Part shown: positions 1 through 9,919 of the stretch, one piece after another
Layout: each line of letters starts with the position of its first letter
Position numbering within the stretch: position 1 is the first letter of the stretch
Assembly (NCBI RefSeq): GCF_014193845.1
Contig: NZ_JACHZX010000004.1
Span: 62,001-126,000 of the forward strand
Direction: 5' to 3'
DNA from: Sphingomonas sp. BK345
GTDB taxonomy: Bacteria; Pseudomonadota; Alphaproteobacteria; Sphingomonadales; Sphingomonadaceae
Length of the DNA stretch: 64,000 bases
Notes under the pieces: model-generated
Database searches by the model: none
What the model was told of the DNA's origin: nothing
The model's input: only the letters and a program-made list of their open reading frames with translations
Program-made: the position numbers and the translations under genes

Positions 1-1631
1 TCGGCGGGCGAGACGCCCAGCCCCTCCATCGCCAGCCGCGCCATGCGGATCGCGGACTCGAGCACCTCGCGCACCACGGCGCGCGCGGGCCCGGGCTTCA
101 GCCGCACCAGCGCGCGCCGGTCGAAGGCCCGGACGTAAATGGCCGCGCGCGGGAAAGCCTCGTGCACCGCCTCGAGCTGGCCGAGATCGAGTTGGTCGCC
201 GTCCATGCAGAACATAATAAGCTCTGCCTCGGCCGCACCGGCCTGGCGCAGCAGGTCGAGCCGCGTACCGTCGCCGTAGTAGACCTTGGAGCCGAACTCC
301 TCGGCGATGTCGATCATCTCGATGTCGGTGTCGATCAGCGTGACCGGGATGTCCTGCATCATCAGCATCTGCCCGACCGTCTGCCCGAAGCGGCCATAGC
401 CGACGATGATCGCGTTGGCGCCGTCCGCCTTGGGACCGTCCCGTGCGCCGTCGGAGACGATCGGCTCCTCGCGGAAGCGGCGCGTGAACATCATCAGGAA
501 GGGCGTCGTCGCCATCGACAGCGTGATGATCGCGCCGAACAGGCTCGCCGCCTGGGGCGCGATCAGATAGGCGTTCTGCGCCTGGGCGAGCAGCACGAAG
601 CCGAATTCGCCACCCTGGCTCAGCAGCAGTCCGAGCGCGACCGCCTGCCGCCACTTCATGCGGAAGGCGAGCCCCAGCCCGGTGATGATCCCTGCCTTGG
701 TGACGATCAGCGCCGCCGCCATCGCCACCACGAAGAAGGGCCGCTCGGCGATCGCGTGCAGGTCGAGCATCATCCCGACCGCGAGGAAGAACAGCCCGAG
801 CAGGATCGAGCGGAACGGCTCGACGTCGGTCTCCAGCTCGTGGCGATAGGGGCTGTCCGCCAGCATCACGCCGGCGACGAAGGCGCCGAGCGCGGTGGAG
901 AGCCCGAGCCACTCCATGAGCGCCGCCGCGGCGATCACGGTGAACAAGGCGGCGAAGACGAACATCTCGCGCTCGCCGAGATTGCCAATGCCGCGGAACA
1001 GCGGGCGCAACACGAACCGTCCGACCGCCACAAGCCCCGCGATCGCCAGCACGGTGTAGATCACCAGCAGCCAGCCCGGCGGCCCCGCCGCCGCCTCGGG
1101 GTTGCGGCTCATCGCGGCGATGATCGTGATCATCGGGATGATCGACAAGTCCTGGAACAGCAGGATCGAGAAGGCGCGCTCGCCAAAGGGCGTGCGCAGT
1201 CGTCCCGAGGACTGCAGCATCGGCAGCACCTGTGCGGTCGAGGACAGGGCCAGCGGCATCCCTACCGCTAGCGCCGCGGCCAGCGAGAATGTCGCCGCGA
1301 GCGCGAGGATCGCGGCGATGGCGACGCCGCAGGCGACGACCTGGAGCAGCCCCAGCCCGAGGATGTCCTCCTTGAGCCGCCACAGCCGCGTCGGGCTCAG
1401 TTCCAGCCCGACGATGAAGAGCAGCAGGGTGATGCCGAGCTCGGCGAAGCCCAGCTTGGTCTCGGCGTCGCCGACCAGGCCCAGCAATTGCGGCCCGACC
1501 AGCGCACCGGCGACGAGGAAGCCCAGCGTGGCGCCCAGCCCGAGCCGGCGGAACAGCAGCACGAAGACCAGCCCCGCGCCGAGCAGGATGGTGCCGTCGC
1601 GGACCAGCGAGCCGTCGGCGGCGTGCTCCAT
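1..1631 (-). CDS. Cation:proton antiporter, Kef/CPA2 family (3' end off window)
   Basis: Inner-membrane antiporter expected to exchange K+ or Na+ for protons. The frame runs off the left edge; about 543 residues are visible. Hydrophobic segments fill residues ~8-385, followed from ~404 by a TrkA-N Rossmann domain with the nucleotide-binding loop GYGRFGQ and the acidic end of strand 2 in LIDTD. That fusion is typical of KefB/KefC rather than NhaP. The ATG overlaps the stop of the scaffold gene upstream (TGATG), so it is the third gene of a cvpA-scaffold-antiporter operon. No KefF/KefG-like ancillary gene is visible, and ion specificity cannot be read from the sequence. Confidence 0.93.
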   Translation of the reverse strand, partial: MEHAADGSLVRDGTILLGAGLVFVLLFRRLGLGATLGFLVAGALVGPQLLGLVGDAETKLGFAELGITLLLFIVGLELSPTRLWRLKEDILGLGLLQVVACGVAIAAILALAATFSLAAALAVGMPLALSSTAQVLPMLQSSGRLRTPFGERAFSILLFQDLSIIPMITIIAAMSRNPEAAAGPPGWLLVIYTVLAIAGLVAVGRFVLRPLFRGIGNLGEREMFVFAALFTVIAAAALMEWLGLSTALGAFVAGVMLADSPYRHELETDVEPFRSILLGLFFLAVGMMLDLHAIAERPFFVVAMAAALIVTKAGIITGLGLAFRMKWRQAVALGLLLSQGGEFGFVLLAQAQNAYLIAPQAASLFGAIITLSMATTPFLMMFTRRFREEPIVSDGARDGPKADGANAIIVGYGRFGQTVGQMLMMQDIPVTLIDTDIEMIDIAEEFGSKVYYGDGTRLDLLRQAGAAEAELIMFCMDGDQLDLGQLEAVHEAFPRAAIYVRAFDRRALVRLKPGPARAVVREVLESAIRMARLAMEGLGVSPA

Positions 1632-2071
1632 CAGACCGCGACCTTGTTCGCCGCGCGCGCCTGCTCGGCCGCCTCCGCCGCGGCCTCGAAGGCGAGTCGG
1701 ATCGAGGGATGGCGCGCGGTGAGCTTGAGCCCGGGCGCGAAGATCGCGATGCCGGGCCAGTCGGGCGTGTCGCCGGCGCCGGCGAGCCAGGCGGTGAGCG
1801 AGTCGCGCGCCGCCGCCAACTCCTCGGGTGTGCGACCGATGGCGTGCCGCGCCAGCAGCGTCGACGATGCCTGGCCGAGCAGGCAGGCGCGCACCTGCGT
1901 GCCCAGCGCCGAGACCCGCCCATCGCGGTCGAGATCAACGTCGACGGTCACACGGCTGCCGCAGATCGGCGATCGCTTCTCGGACGTGCCCGCCGGGTCG
2001 GCGAGCCGCTCCGCATAGGGGTTGCCGATCGCCAGCGCGCTGATCTCGGGGGTGTACAGGTCGAGGCTCAT
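1631..2071 (-). CDS. IscU/NifU-like iron-sulfur cluster assembly scaffold protein
   Basis: A 146-residue IscU_N-fold protein (iron-sulfur assembly scaffold family). It carries Cys37 (SPICGSR) and Cys63 (VRACLLGQASS), the same numbers as the first two cluster ligands of IscU. The third ligand region near the C-terminus reads ARHPSIRLAFEA and has no cysteine; the whole protein has only two. The start is the ATG beginning MSLDLYTPEI; longer in-frame starts would lie inside cvpA. ATG overlaps the cvpA stop by four bases (ATGA). It may hand over or sense clusters rather than build them; that is inference. The family call is firm, the exact role is not. Confidence 0.85.
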   Translation of the reverse strand: MSLDLYTPEISALAIGNPYAERLADPAGTSEKRSPICGSRVTVDVDLDRDGRVSALGTQVRACLLGQASSTLLARHAIGRTPEELAAARDSLTAWLAGAGDTPDWPGIAIFAPGLKLTARHPSIRLAFEAAAEAAEQARAANKVAV

Positions 2072-2628
2072 GACTCTCTGTTCTCTCTGGCCGGCCGCGG
2101 GGGGACGCGCGGCGCGAAGACGGGCTCGCCGCGACGCCGGCGGTCGACGAAGTCGGCGATCGACGCACTCGTCGCGCTGAGCAGCGGATAGGTCCGCGCC
2201 TGCGTCAGCCACGCCGGCCGATGCGACGGCCCGCCGCCCGTCGTGTCGAGCACGAGGATCAGCAGAAGATAGGCGAGGCTCGCCAGGATCAAACCCTTCA
2301 GCGCGCCGAACCCGAAGCCCAGCGCGCGGTCAATCGGTCCGAGCACCGAGGTGCGGGTGCGCCGCGCCACCGCGTTGACCACGATCTTGCTGAGAAAATA
2401 TGTGCCTGCGGTGAGGATCACGAAGGCGAGCACCGCCGCGCCCGAGGCGCTGCCGAGGGTGCCGGCCAGCGCACGCGCGAGTGGCAGGTGGAAGATCTTG
2501 AGCGCGAACACCATCGCCACCCAGGCGAACAGCGCCAGCACCTCGCCGACGAAGCCGCGCCGGACGCCCCCGAGCGCGGTCAGCGCCACCGCGGCGAGCA
2601 CGGCGATGTCGAGCCCCTGCAAGTTCAT
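2068..2628 (-). CDS. cvpA: CvpA family membrane protein
   Basis: A 186-residue inner-membrane protein of the CvpA/colicin V production family, which has been tied to envelope homeostasis and, in enterobacteria, to purF co-transcription. The N-terminus MNLQGLDIAVLAAVALTALG opens a run of about four hydrophobic segments to residue ~130; the conserved GxxRGFVGEVL pattern follows segment 1. The tail is basic and proline-rich. It heads the cvpA-scaffold-antiporter operon. No purF lies nearby in this window, so the enterobacterial purF link is not kept here. Confidence 0.88.
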   Translation of the reverse strand: MNLQGLDIAVLAAVALTALGGVRRGFVGEVLALFAWVAMVFALKIFHLPLARALAGTLGSASGAAVLAFVILTAGTYFLSKIVVNAVARRTRTSVLGPIDRALGFGFGALKGLILASLAYLLLILVLDTTGGGPSHRPAWLTQARTYPLLSATSASIADFVDRRRRGEPVFAPRVPPRPARENRES

Positions 2629-2763
2629 GCCCGCATCCTTATGGTGCCGAGGGGGCGGGGGCCAGTGCCAGTTGCGGATGAGGACGTGGGCGCAGGGGTG
2701 CAGACGGGTACCCGGAAAGGTGAAAGCGGTCGGCGCTTAGCCACTCCAATCCTCACCGGCACG

Positions 2764-2868
2764 GAGAGGGGGACCAGCCGCAGGCTGGTGGAGGGGGCTG
2801 TCCGCGGGCGCAGCGTGCGTGGAGAGCCCCCTCCACCACCGCGCTGGAGCGCGGCGGTCCCCCTCCCC
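2764..2868. repeat. Large palindromic intergenic element (family D)
   Basis: Two arms face each other between cvpA and radA. The left arm (2764-2799) and the reverse complement of the right arm (2825-2868) share GGGGGACC at one end and GGTGGAGGGGGCT at the other, with different inner hairpins. A further short hairpin, CCCCGC-CAT-GCGGGG, lies at 2866-2880. The layout suggests a dispersed REP-like unit able to fold into a long stem. Copy number cannot be judged from one window. Confidence 0.7.
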
Positions 2869-2899
2869 GCCATGCGGGGAGGATCTCAGCTCGCTCCCC

Positions 2900-4276
2900 T
2901 CACCCTCTTCCCAGCAGGTGATCGACGAATTGCCCCAGGGTCCGGAAGCTGGACCGCCGCATCACCTCACGCTCCGCCCCGGCCGCGCTCTCCGGCAGCA
3001 GCGCACGCTCGAAGCCGAGCTTAGCCGCCTCCTTGAGCCGCAGCGGCGCGTGCGCCACCGGGCGCAACTCGCCCGACAGCGCGATCTCGCCGAATGCCAC
3101 CGCGTCGGCGGGCACCGGCCGCTCGCTCAGCGCCGAGACCAGCGTCGCCGCGACCGCGAGGTCGGCCGCCGGATCCTGCACGCGATAACCCCCCGCGACG
3201 TTCAGATAAACCTCGCAGGTCGAGAAGCTGAGTCCGCAGCGTGCCTCCAGCACCGCGAGGATCATCGCCAGCCGCCCCGAGTCCCAGCCGACCACCGCGC
3301 GCCGCGGCGTCGCCCCACTGGCGAGCCGCACCACCAGCGCCTGGATCTCGACCAGCACCGGGCGCGTGCCCTCCAGCGCAGGGAAGACGGTGGCGCCGGT
3401 CACGCCCTCGTCGCGCTGAGTGAGGAACAGCGCCGAGGGGTTGGACACTTCCTCCAATCCTTCGGCCACCATCGCGAAAACGCCGATCTCATCGGTGCCC
3501 CCGAAACGGTTCTTGAGGCTGCGCAGAATTCGATACTGGTGGCTGCGCTCGCCCTCGAAGCTCAGCACCGTGTCGACCATGTGCTCGAGCACGCGCGGCC
3601 CCGCGATCGTGCCGTCCTTGGTGACATGGCCGACCAGCACCACTGCGGTGCCACGCTCCTTGGCGAAGCGGATCAGCTCCTGCGCGCTGGCACGGACCTG
3701 GCTGACCGTACCGGGCGCGCCCTCGATCAGATCGGAGTGCATCGTCTGGATCGAGTCGATTACCAGCAGCGCGGGCGGGCGGTCCTGCGACAGCGTCGTC
3801 AGGATGTCGCGCGTCGAGGTCGCGGCGGCGAGCCTCACCGGCGCGTCGCCCAGGCCGAGCCGGCGCGCGCGCAGTCGCACCTGGTCGGCGGCTTCCTCGC
3901 CCGAGACATAGGCGACATCATGTCCGCGCCGCGCCAGCGCCGCGGCGGCCTGAAGCAGCAGCGTCGACTTGCCGATGCCAGGGTCGCCGCCGATCAGCGT
4001 CGCCGAGCCCGCGACCAGCCCGCCGCCGAGCGCGCGGTCGAACTCGGCGATGCCGAACGGCGTGCGCGGTGGCAGCGCCACCTCGGCGTCGAGCCCGACC
4101 AGCGCGATCGTGCGTCCGCCACCCTGGAGATTGTGTTTGGCCTGGAAGGGCGTCGCTACCGCCGGCGCTTCCTCCACCAGCGTGTTCCATTCCGAGCAGT
4201 CGGCGCACTGCCCCTGCCAGCGATGGGTTACCGAGCCGCATGACTGGCAGACATATTTCTTGTGCATCTTGGCCAT
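2900..4276 (-). CDS. radA: DNA repair protein RadA (Sms)
   Basis: RadA is a RecA-related ATPase that helps process recombination intermediates by branch migration. From the chosen start (MAKMHKKYVC) the protein is 458 residues, the normal length. A four-cysteine zinc finger uses Cys10, 13, 24 and 27; the Walker A loop GDPGIGKST is at 97-105 and the RadA hallmark KNRFG at 255-259; a Lon-protease-like domain follows. An upstream in-frame ATG at 4363 would add MADSPCTCGE..., has a fair ribosome site (GAGGG), and cannot be excluded, but homologues start at the MAK position. Confidence 0.95.
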   Translation of the reverse strand: MAKMHKKYVCQSCGSVTHRWQGQCADCSEWNTLVEEAPAVATPFQAKHNLQGGGRTIALVGLDAEVALPPRTPFGIAEFDRALGGGLVAGSATLIGGDPGIGKSTLLLQAAAALARRGHDVAYVSGEEAADQVRLRARRLGLGDAPVRLAAATSTRDILTTLSQDRPPALLVIDSIQTMHSDLIEGAPGTVSQVRASAQELIRFAKERGTAVVLVGHVTKDGTIAGPRVLEHMVDTVLSFEGERSHQYRILRSLKNRFGGTDEIGVFAMVAEGLEEVSNPSALFLTQRDEGVTGATVFPALEGTRPVLVEIQALVVRLASGATPRRAVVGWDSGRLAMILAVLEARCGLSFSTCEVYLNVAGGYRVQDPAADLAVAATLVSALSERPVPADAVAFGEIALSGELRPVAHAPLRLKEAAKLGFERALLPESAAGAEREVMRRSSFRTLGQFVDHLLGRG

Positions 4277-4434
4277 AGCATGGTCGTAGCCCAGCCGGAA
4301 CAGGAAGGGAACGCCCGTTCGATGAACGAGCGGTTCACCGCAGGTGCAGGGCGAGTCGGCCATCACTCGGAACCCTCGTTGTGACGCGATCGTTTCAGCG
4401 ACGACATGTTCGCAAACGACCATAGGAGTTTCTC

Positions 4435-5151
4435 GTGAAGCACTTCGCCGTTTTCGCCCTCGCTTCCGCCGCCGCGCTCCCCGGGACCGCGCTGGCGCAA
4501 GCGGCGGCGCCGGCCCAGGCGCCTGCCACGGGTGCGGCCACGGTCGCCACTGGCGCCACCGTCTATGACACCTCGGGCGGCGTCGTCGGCACCGTCGAGA
4601 GCACCGACGGCACCAATGCGGTGGTCAACACGGGCACGGTTAAGGCGGCGATCCCGCTGACCTCGCTCGGCCAGGGCGCACAGGGTCCGGTGCTGGCGAT
4701 GACCAAGGCGCAACTCGAGGCCGCAGCCGGGCAGCAGCAGGCGCAGGCCACCGCCGACTTCAAGTCGAAGCTCGTCCCGGGCGCCACGGTCTATGGCACC
4801 GGCGGCACGCAGCTCGGCACGATCAAGTCGATCGATGCCAGCGGCGTGACGCTGACCACCGCTGACGGCCCCGTCGTGCTACCGACCAGCGGCTTCGGTC
4901 CCGGGCCGCAGGGTATCGTGCTCGGCATGACCGCGGCACAGCTCAAGGCGGCCATGACCGCGGCGGGCGGTGGCAGCGCGGCCGCTTCCTCGTCCAGCTC
5001 GTCATCGACCACCGCCGGTGACATGGCCGCCGGCACCACCGCCGCGACCGGTACCGAGAGCGCCTCGACACCTGGCACGACTGCGGACGCCTCGACGACC
5101 GCACCGGGCGCGACCACGACGACGACCAAGGCCAAGCGCAAGCCGCGCTGA
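4435..5151 (+). CDS. Secreted protein with duplicated PRC-barrel-like segment
   Basis: A 238-residue exported protein of unknown function. GTG start with AGGAG six bases upstream. Residues 1-21 form a signal peptide (cleavage after ALA). Two related blocks follow, ~40-100 and ~117-175; each starts ATVY-T-GG, continues with G-I/V-S-D, and ends -GPQG/-QGPV then MT-AQL-AA. This looks like an internal duplication of a small beta-barrel, similar to PRC-barrel-like repeats. The C-terminal ~60 residues are a low-complexity Ser/Thr/Ala tail ending in basic residues. It diverges from radA. I know no assigned role. Confidence 0.75.
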   Translation: MKHFAVFALASAAALPGTALAQAAAPAQAPATGAATVATGATVYDTSGGVVGTVESTDGTNAVVNTGTVKAAIPLTSLGQGAQGPVLAMTKAQLEAAAGQQQAQATADFKSKLVPGATVYGTGGTQLGTIKSIDASGVTLTTADGPVVLPTSGFGPGPQGIVLGMTAAQLKAAMTAAGGGSAAASSSSSSSTTAGDMAAGTTAATGTESASTPGTTADASTTAPGATTTTTKAKRKPR

Positions 5152-5173
5152 TCCGCGGCTCGGCTGTAACGGG

Positions 5174-5209
5174 AGCGCCGCCTGCGTCACGCGACTCGGG
5201 CGGCGCTTT
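5174..5209 (+). terminator. Probable Rho-independent terminator
   Basis: About 22 bases after the stop of the secreted duplicated protein, AGCGCCGCC (5174-5182) pairs with GGCGGCGCT (5199-5207) across a 16-base loop, followed by a short TTTC. The T-run is short, so strength is uncertain. Confidence 0.6.
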
Positions 5210-5457
5210 CGCGTCGGTGGAGGCCCCCTGACCTTGCTTTGTTGCTCCCGGCGAGAGCCGGGAAACGAGGCGAGGGTACCGCTGACACGAGGCCGCGATC
5301 GAGGCGAAGACTTTCTCGCACCAATGCGCAGAGCGGAGGCTCGTTGGCGCCGGCGTGGTGCCCGCTTCATCGCTCAAGGTGAAAAGCCGCTAACGCGGCA
5401 TGAGCCCCCTTCCGAGTCTCCGCGCCTCCGCGCGAACAAACCTTGATACTCCCGACC
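5210..5457. other. Intergenic region, no gene seen
   Basis: Together with the terminator at 5174-5209 this makes a gap of about 306 bases between the convergent ends of the secreted protein gene and pckA. I see no ORF with coding character, no tRNA and no repeat of the families found elsewhere. Confidence 0.5.
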
Positions 5458-7065
<1,608 letters not shown>

Positions 7066-7115
7066 CGGTTCATCCTCTTCTTCGTGCCGCCGAGCCGTCG
7101 CCGACTGGCCTCTGC

Positions 7116-7128
7116 TAAACATGTTTTA
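7116..7128. promoter_or_regulatory. AACATGTT palindrome, site 1 (pckA proximal)
   Basis: The near-palindrome TAAACATGTTTTA sits about 50 bases upstream of the pckA TTG. Its core AACATGTT recurs exactly at 7151-7158, 33 bases away, roughly three helical turns. Likely an operator or half of a cooperative pair; the regulator is unknown. Confidence 0.5.
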
Positions 7129-7148
7129 CACCTGACCAGCCGAGGCGT

Positions 7149-7160
7149 CAAACATGTTAA
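7149..7160. promoter_or_regulatory. AACATGTT palindrome, site 2 (chvI proximal)
   Basis: CAAACATGTTAA is the second copy of the palindrome, 84 bases upstream of the chvI ATG. Its placement between two divergent genes would let one regulator act on both. No -10/-35 pair is clear enough to place the start site. Confidence 0.5.
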
Positions 7161-7243
7161 ACACGCTGCGGTAGCGCTTCGTCGCACGCCATTGAGCGTG
7201 CGCGCGCTTTGGATTACCCCGCTGGCATGACCCGGACCTTTCG

Positions 7244-7948
7244 ATGACGGCCACGATCGCGCTGGTCGACGACGACCGCAACATCCTCACCTCGGTGTCG
7301 ATCGCGCTGCAGGCCGAGGGCTTCCTCACGCGGGTCTATTCGGACGGCGAGGCGGCGTTGAAGGCGCTCACCGACAACCCGCCCGATCTCGCCATCTTCG
7401 ACATCAAGATGCCGCGGATGGACGGGCTGGAGCTGCTGCGCCGGCTGCGCGAGAAGAGTCGCGTTCCCGTGATCTTCCTCACCAGCAAGGACGACGAACT
7501 CGACGAGGCGCTCGGGCTGGCGATGGGCGCGGACGATTACATCGCCAAGCCGTTCAGCCAGCGGCTGCTGATCGCGCGCATCCGGGCCATCCTGCGCCGC
7601 ACAGAGGGCAGCGCCGCGACCGGCGGTGAGGATGCCGTCGCGCAGGGCCCCATCGAGCGCGGCCGGCTGGTGATGGACCCGGCGCGCCACCGCGTCAGCT
7701 GGGACGGCCACGACGTGACGCTGACCGTCACCGAGTTCCTGATCCTCGAGACGCTGGCGCAGCGCCCCGGCATCGTGAAGACGCGCAACCAGTTGATGGA
7801 TGCGGCGTACCAGGACGACATCTACGTCGACGACCGCACCATCGACAGCCATATCAAGCGTGTTCGCCGCAAGTTCCGCGAGGTCGATGCCGGCTTCGAC
7901 TCGATCGAGACATTGTATGGCGCCGGCTACCGCTTTTCGGAGGAGTGA
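7244..7948 (+). CDS. chvI: Response regulator ChvI (OmpR family)
   Basis: DNA-binding response regulator, 234 residues, partner of ChvG; in rhizobia and Caulobacter the pair responds to acid and envelope stress. The receiver domain has the acidic pocket DDD at 9-11, phosphoacceptor Asp53 (IFDIKMP), Thr80 and Lys102 (IAKPF). An OmpR-type winged helix follows, ending in the usual G-GYRF (GAGYRFSEE). The order pckA-chvI-chvG-hprK is the known alphaproteobacterial arrangement, which settles ChvI against other OmpR proteins. Confidence 0.95.
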   Translation: MTATIALVDDDRNILTSVSIALQAEGFLTRVYSDGEAALKALTDNPPDLAIFDIKMPRMDGLELLRRLREKSRVPVIFLTSKDDELDEALGLAMGADDYIAKPFSQRLLIARIRAILRRTEGSAATGGEDAVAQGPIERGRLVMDPARHRVSWDGHDVTLTVTEFLILETLAQRPGIVKTRNQLMDAAYQDDIYVDDRTIDSHIKRVRRKFREVDAGFDSIETLYGAGYRFSEE

Positions 7949-9494
7949 CGCCGCCGAGCAGGCGCGCTCCTGGTCCGGCAAGGTCTCGCTCACCCCGCGC
8001 ATCCTTGCCGTCAACATTCTGGCCCTGCTCCTGCTGGCGGGCGGCTTCTTCTACCTCGACACGTTCCGCAGCCGCATCCTCGACGAGCGCGCGGCGCAGG
8101 CCTCGCGCGAGGCGCGGCTGATGGCGGAGGCGCTCACCGCCATCCCCGATGCACGACGCGACTGGCTGCTGGAGCGGCTCGCCACCGACACGGGCACGCG
8201 GCTGCGGCTGTACGACGCCGGCGGCGTCGCGATCGGCGACTCGCGCGCGCTCGGCGTCGCGAACTTCCGCCTCGACGATCCCGACGACGACTCGCTCGCC
8301 AAGCGCAGCGCGCGCTTCCTCGACGCGGCGATCGACCGCGTCGTGCGCGCCCCGCTCGCACCGGGCTATCGCGAGCGCGCCGACGGACGACGCTGGCCCG
8401 ACGTGCGCGCGGTGCTCGGCGGCGCACCGAGCGCGGTGACGGTCTGGCGCGCGCCCGATCGCACCCCGGTGATCACCGCCGCCGCCACGCTGCCGGGCGG
8501 CCGCGCGTTGCTCTCCGCCGTCAACGCGCGCGACATCACCGAGCGGGTGCGGCTCGAGCGCTTCCGGCTCAGCGTGGTGCTGCTGGTGGTGGCGGCGATC
8601 TCGATCGGCCTCTCACTGTTCCTCGCGCGCACGATCGTCGAGCCGCTGCGCCGGCTCGCGCGCGCCGCGGTACGGGTGCGGCTCGGCCGCGCGCGCGAGG
8701 TGGTGGTGCCGCGGCTGCCCGAGCGGCGCGACGAGATCGGCATGCTCGCGCGCGCGCTCAGCGACATGAGCCTCGCGCTGCGCGCGCGCATCGACGCCAC
8801 CGAGGCCTTCGCCGCCGACGTCACGCACGAGCTCAAGAACCCCCTCGCCTCGCTGCGCTCCGCGGTGGACGCGCTCGGCCATGTCCGCGCGCCCGAAGCG
8901 CAGGCGCAGCTGCTCGCGATCGTCGGCGACGACGTGCATCGGCTCGACCGGCTGATCAGCGACATCTCGGACGCGTCGCGGCTCGACGCCCAGCTCAGCC
9001 GCGCGACCTTCGAGCCGGTCGACGTCGAGGCGATGCTGGCCGCGATGGTAGCGCAGCGCGAGGCGCGCGGCGTGGCGCGCGGCGTTCGCCTGAGGCTCGA
9101 CGCGCGCGACCACGGCGAGCTCCGCGTGCTCGGTGAGGGCGCGCGGCTGGAGCGAGTCTTCGCCAATCTCATCGACAACGCCATCTCCTTCTCGCCCGAC
9201 GACGGTGTGGTCAGCGTCGCGGCACGGCGCGACCGTTCGATGCTGGAGGTGCGGGTGGAAGACGAGGGCCCGGGCGTGCCCGAAGAGGCGCGCGAGGCGA
9301 TCTTCCAGCGCTTCCACTCGGTGCGGCCGACGCAGGAGGGCTTCGGCGAGCATAGCGGCCTGGGTCTCGCGATCGCGCGCACCATCGTCGACGCGCACCA
9401 GGGCGACATCGGGGTCGAGTCGCGCGACGACCGGCTGAGCGGCGCGCGTTTCGTCGTGCGGCTGCCGCTCGCCGAGCGCGGGGCGGTGGCGTGA
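7917..9494 (+). CDS. chvG: Sensor histidine kinase ChvG
   Basis: Membrane sensor kinase partnered with ChvI. TM1 spans about residues 30-49 and TM2 217-238, enclosing a ~165-residue periplasmic sensor region; then HAMP, the H-box with His304 (THELKNP), N-box (NLIDNA), and G-boxes DEGPG and GLGLAI. In this frame the last ATG before TM1 is at 7917, so the gene overlaps chvI by 32 bases; no ATG, GTG or TTG lies between there and TM1. The protein is then 525 residues. The GTG at 7945 is in another frame. The start is the least certain part. Confidence 0.93.
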   Translation: MAPATAFRRSDAAEQARSWSGKVSLTPRILAVNILALLLLAGGFFYLDTFRSRILDERAAQASREARLMAEALTAIPDARRDWLLERLATDTGTRLRLYDAGGVAIGDSRALGVANFRLDDPDDDSLAKRSARFLDAAIDRVVRAPLAPGYRERADGRRWPDVRAVLGGAPSAVTVWRAPDRTPVITAAATLPGGRALLSAVNARDITERVRLERFRLSVVLLVVAAISIGLSLFLARTIVEPLRRLARAAVRVRLGRAREVVVPRLPERRDEIGMLARALSDMSLALRARIDATEAFAADVTHELKNPLASLRSAVDALGHVRAPEAQAQLLAIVGDDVHRLDRLISDISDASRLDAQLSRATFEPVDVEAMLAAMVAQREARGVARGVRLRLDARDHGELRVLGEGARLERVFANLIDNAISFSPDDGVVSVAARRDRSMLEVRVEDEGPGVPEEAREAIFQRFHSVRPTQEGFGEHSGLGLAIARTIVDAHQGDIGVESRDDRLSGARFVVRLPLAERGAVA

Positions 9495-9919
9495 CCGCGC
9501 CGGTGACGCTCCACGCCACCGCGGTCGCGCTCGGCGGGCGCGCAGTGCTGCTCACCGGGCCGTCGGGCGCGGGCAAGTCCGACCTGGCGCTGCGGCTGAT
9601 CGATCGCGGCGCCGAGCTGGTGGCGGACGATTACACGATGCTGGTGCATGACGGTGCGGACCTGGTGGCGGGATCACCCGCGACGATCGCGGGGCGGATG
9701 GAGGTGCGCGGGCTCGGCATCGTCGACCGGCCGTACCGGCGCGTCGCACCGGTCGCGCTGGTGGTGGCGCTCGGCGAAGAGGGCGAGCGCATGCCCGAGC
9801 CGCGCTGGATCGAACTCGCCGGGGTCACCCTGCCCGAGATCGTGATCGACCCGCGCTGGCCCTCGGCACCGATCAAGGTGGAATATGCGTTGGCACGGCT
9901 GAAGGAGATGCCGTCGTGA
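9491..9919 (+). CDS. hprK: HPr kinase/phosphorylase, short alphaproteobacterial form
   Basis: Phosphorylates HPr on serine and reverses it, setting the state of the regulatory PTS. At 142 residues it holds only the C-terminal catalytic domain; Firmicute HprK has ~310 with an extra N-terminal domain. Walker A GPSGAGKS is at 23-30, the acidic DRGAELVADD follows, and the HprK signature GRMEVRGLGIVD spans ~68-79. GTG start overlaps the chvG stop (GTGA), pointing to translational coupling between sensor kinase and HPr kinase. Confidence 0.94.
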   Translation: MTAPVTLHATAVALGGRAVLLTGPSGAGKSDLALRLIDRGAELVADDYTMLVHDGADLVAGSPATIAGRMEVRGLGIVDRPYRRVAPVALVVALGEEGERMPEPRWIELAGVTLPEIVIDPRWPSAPIKVEYALARLKEMPS

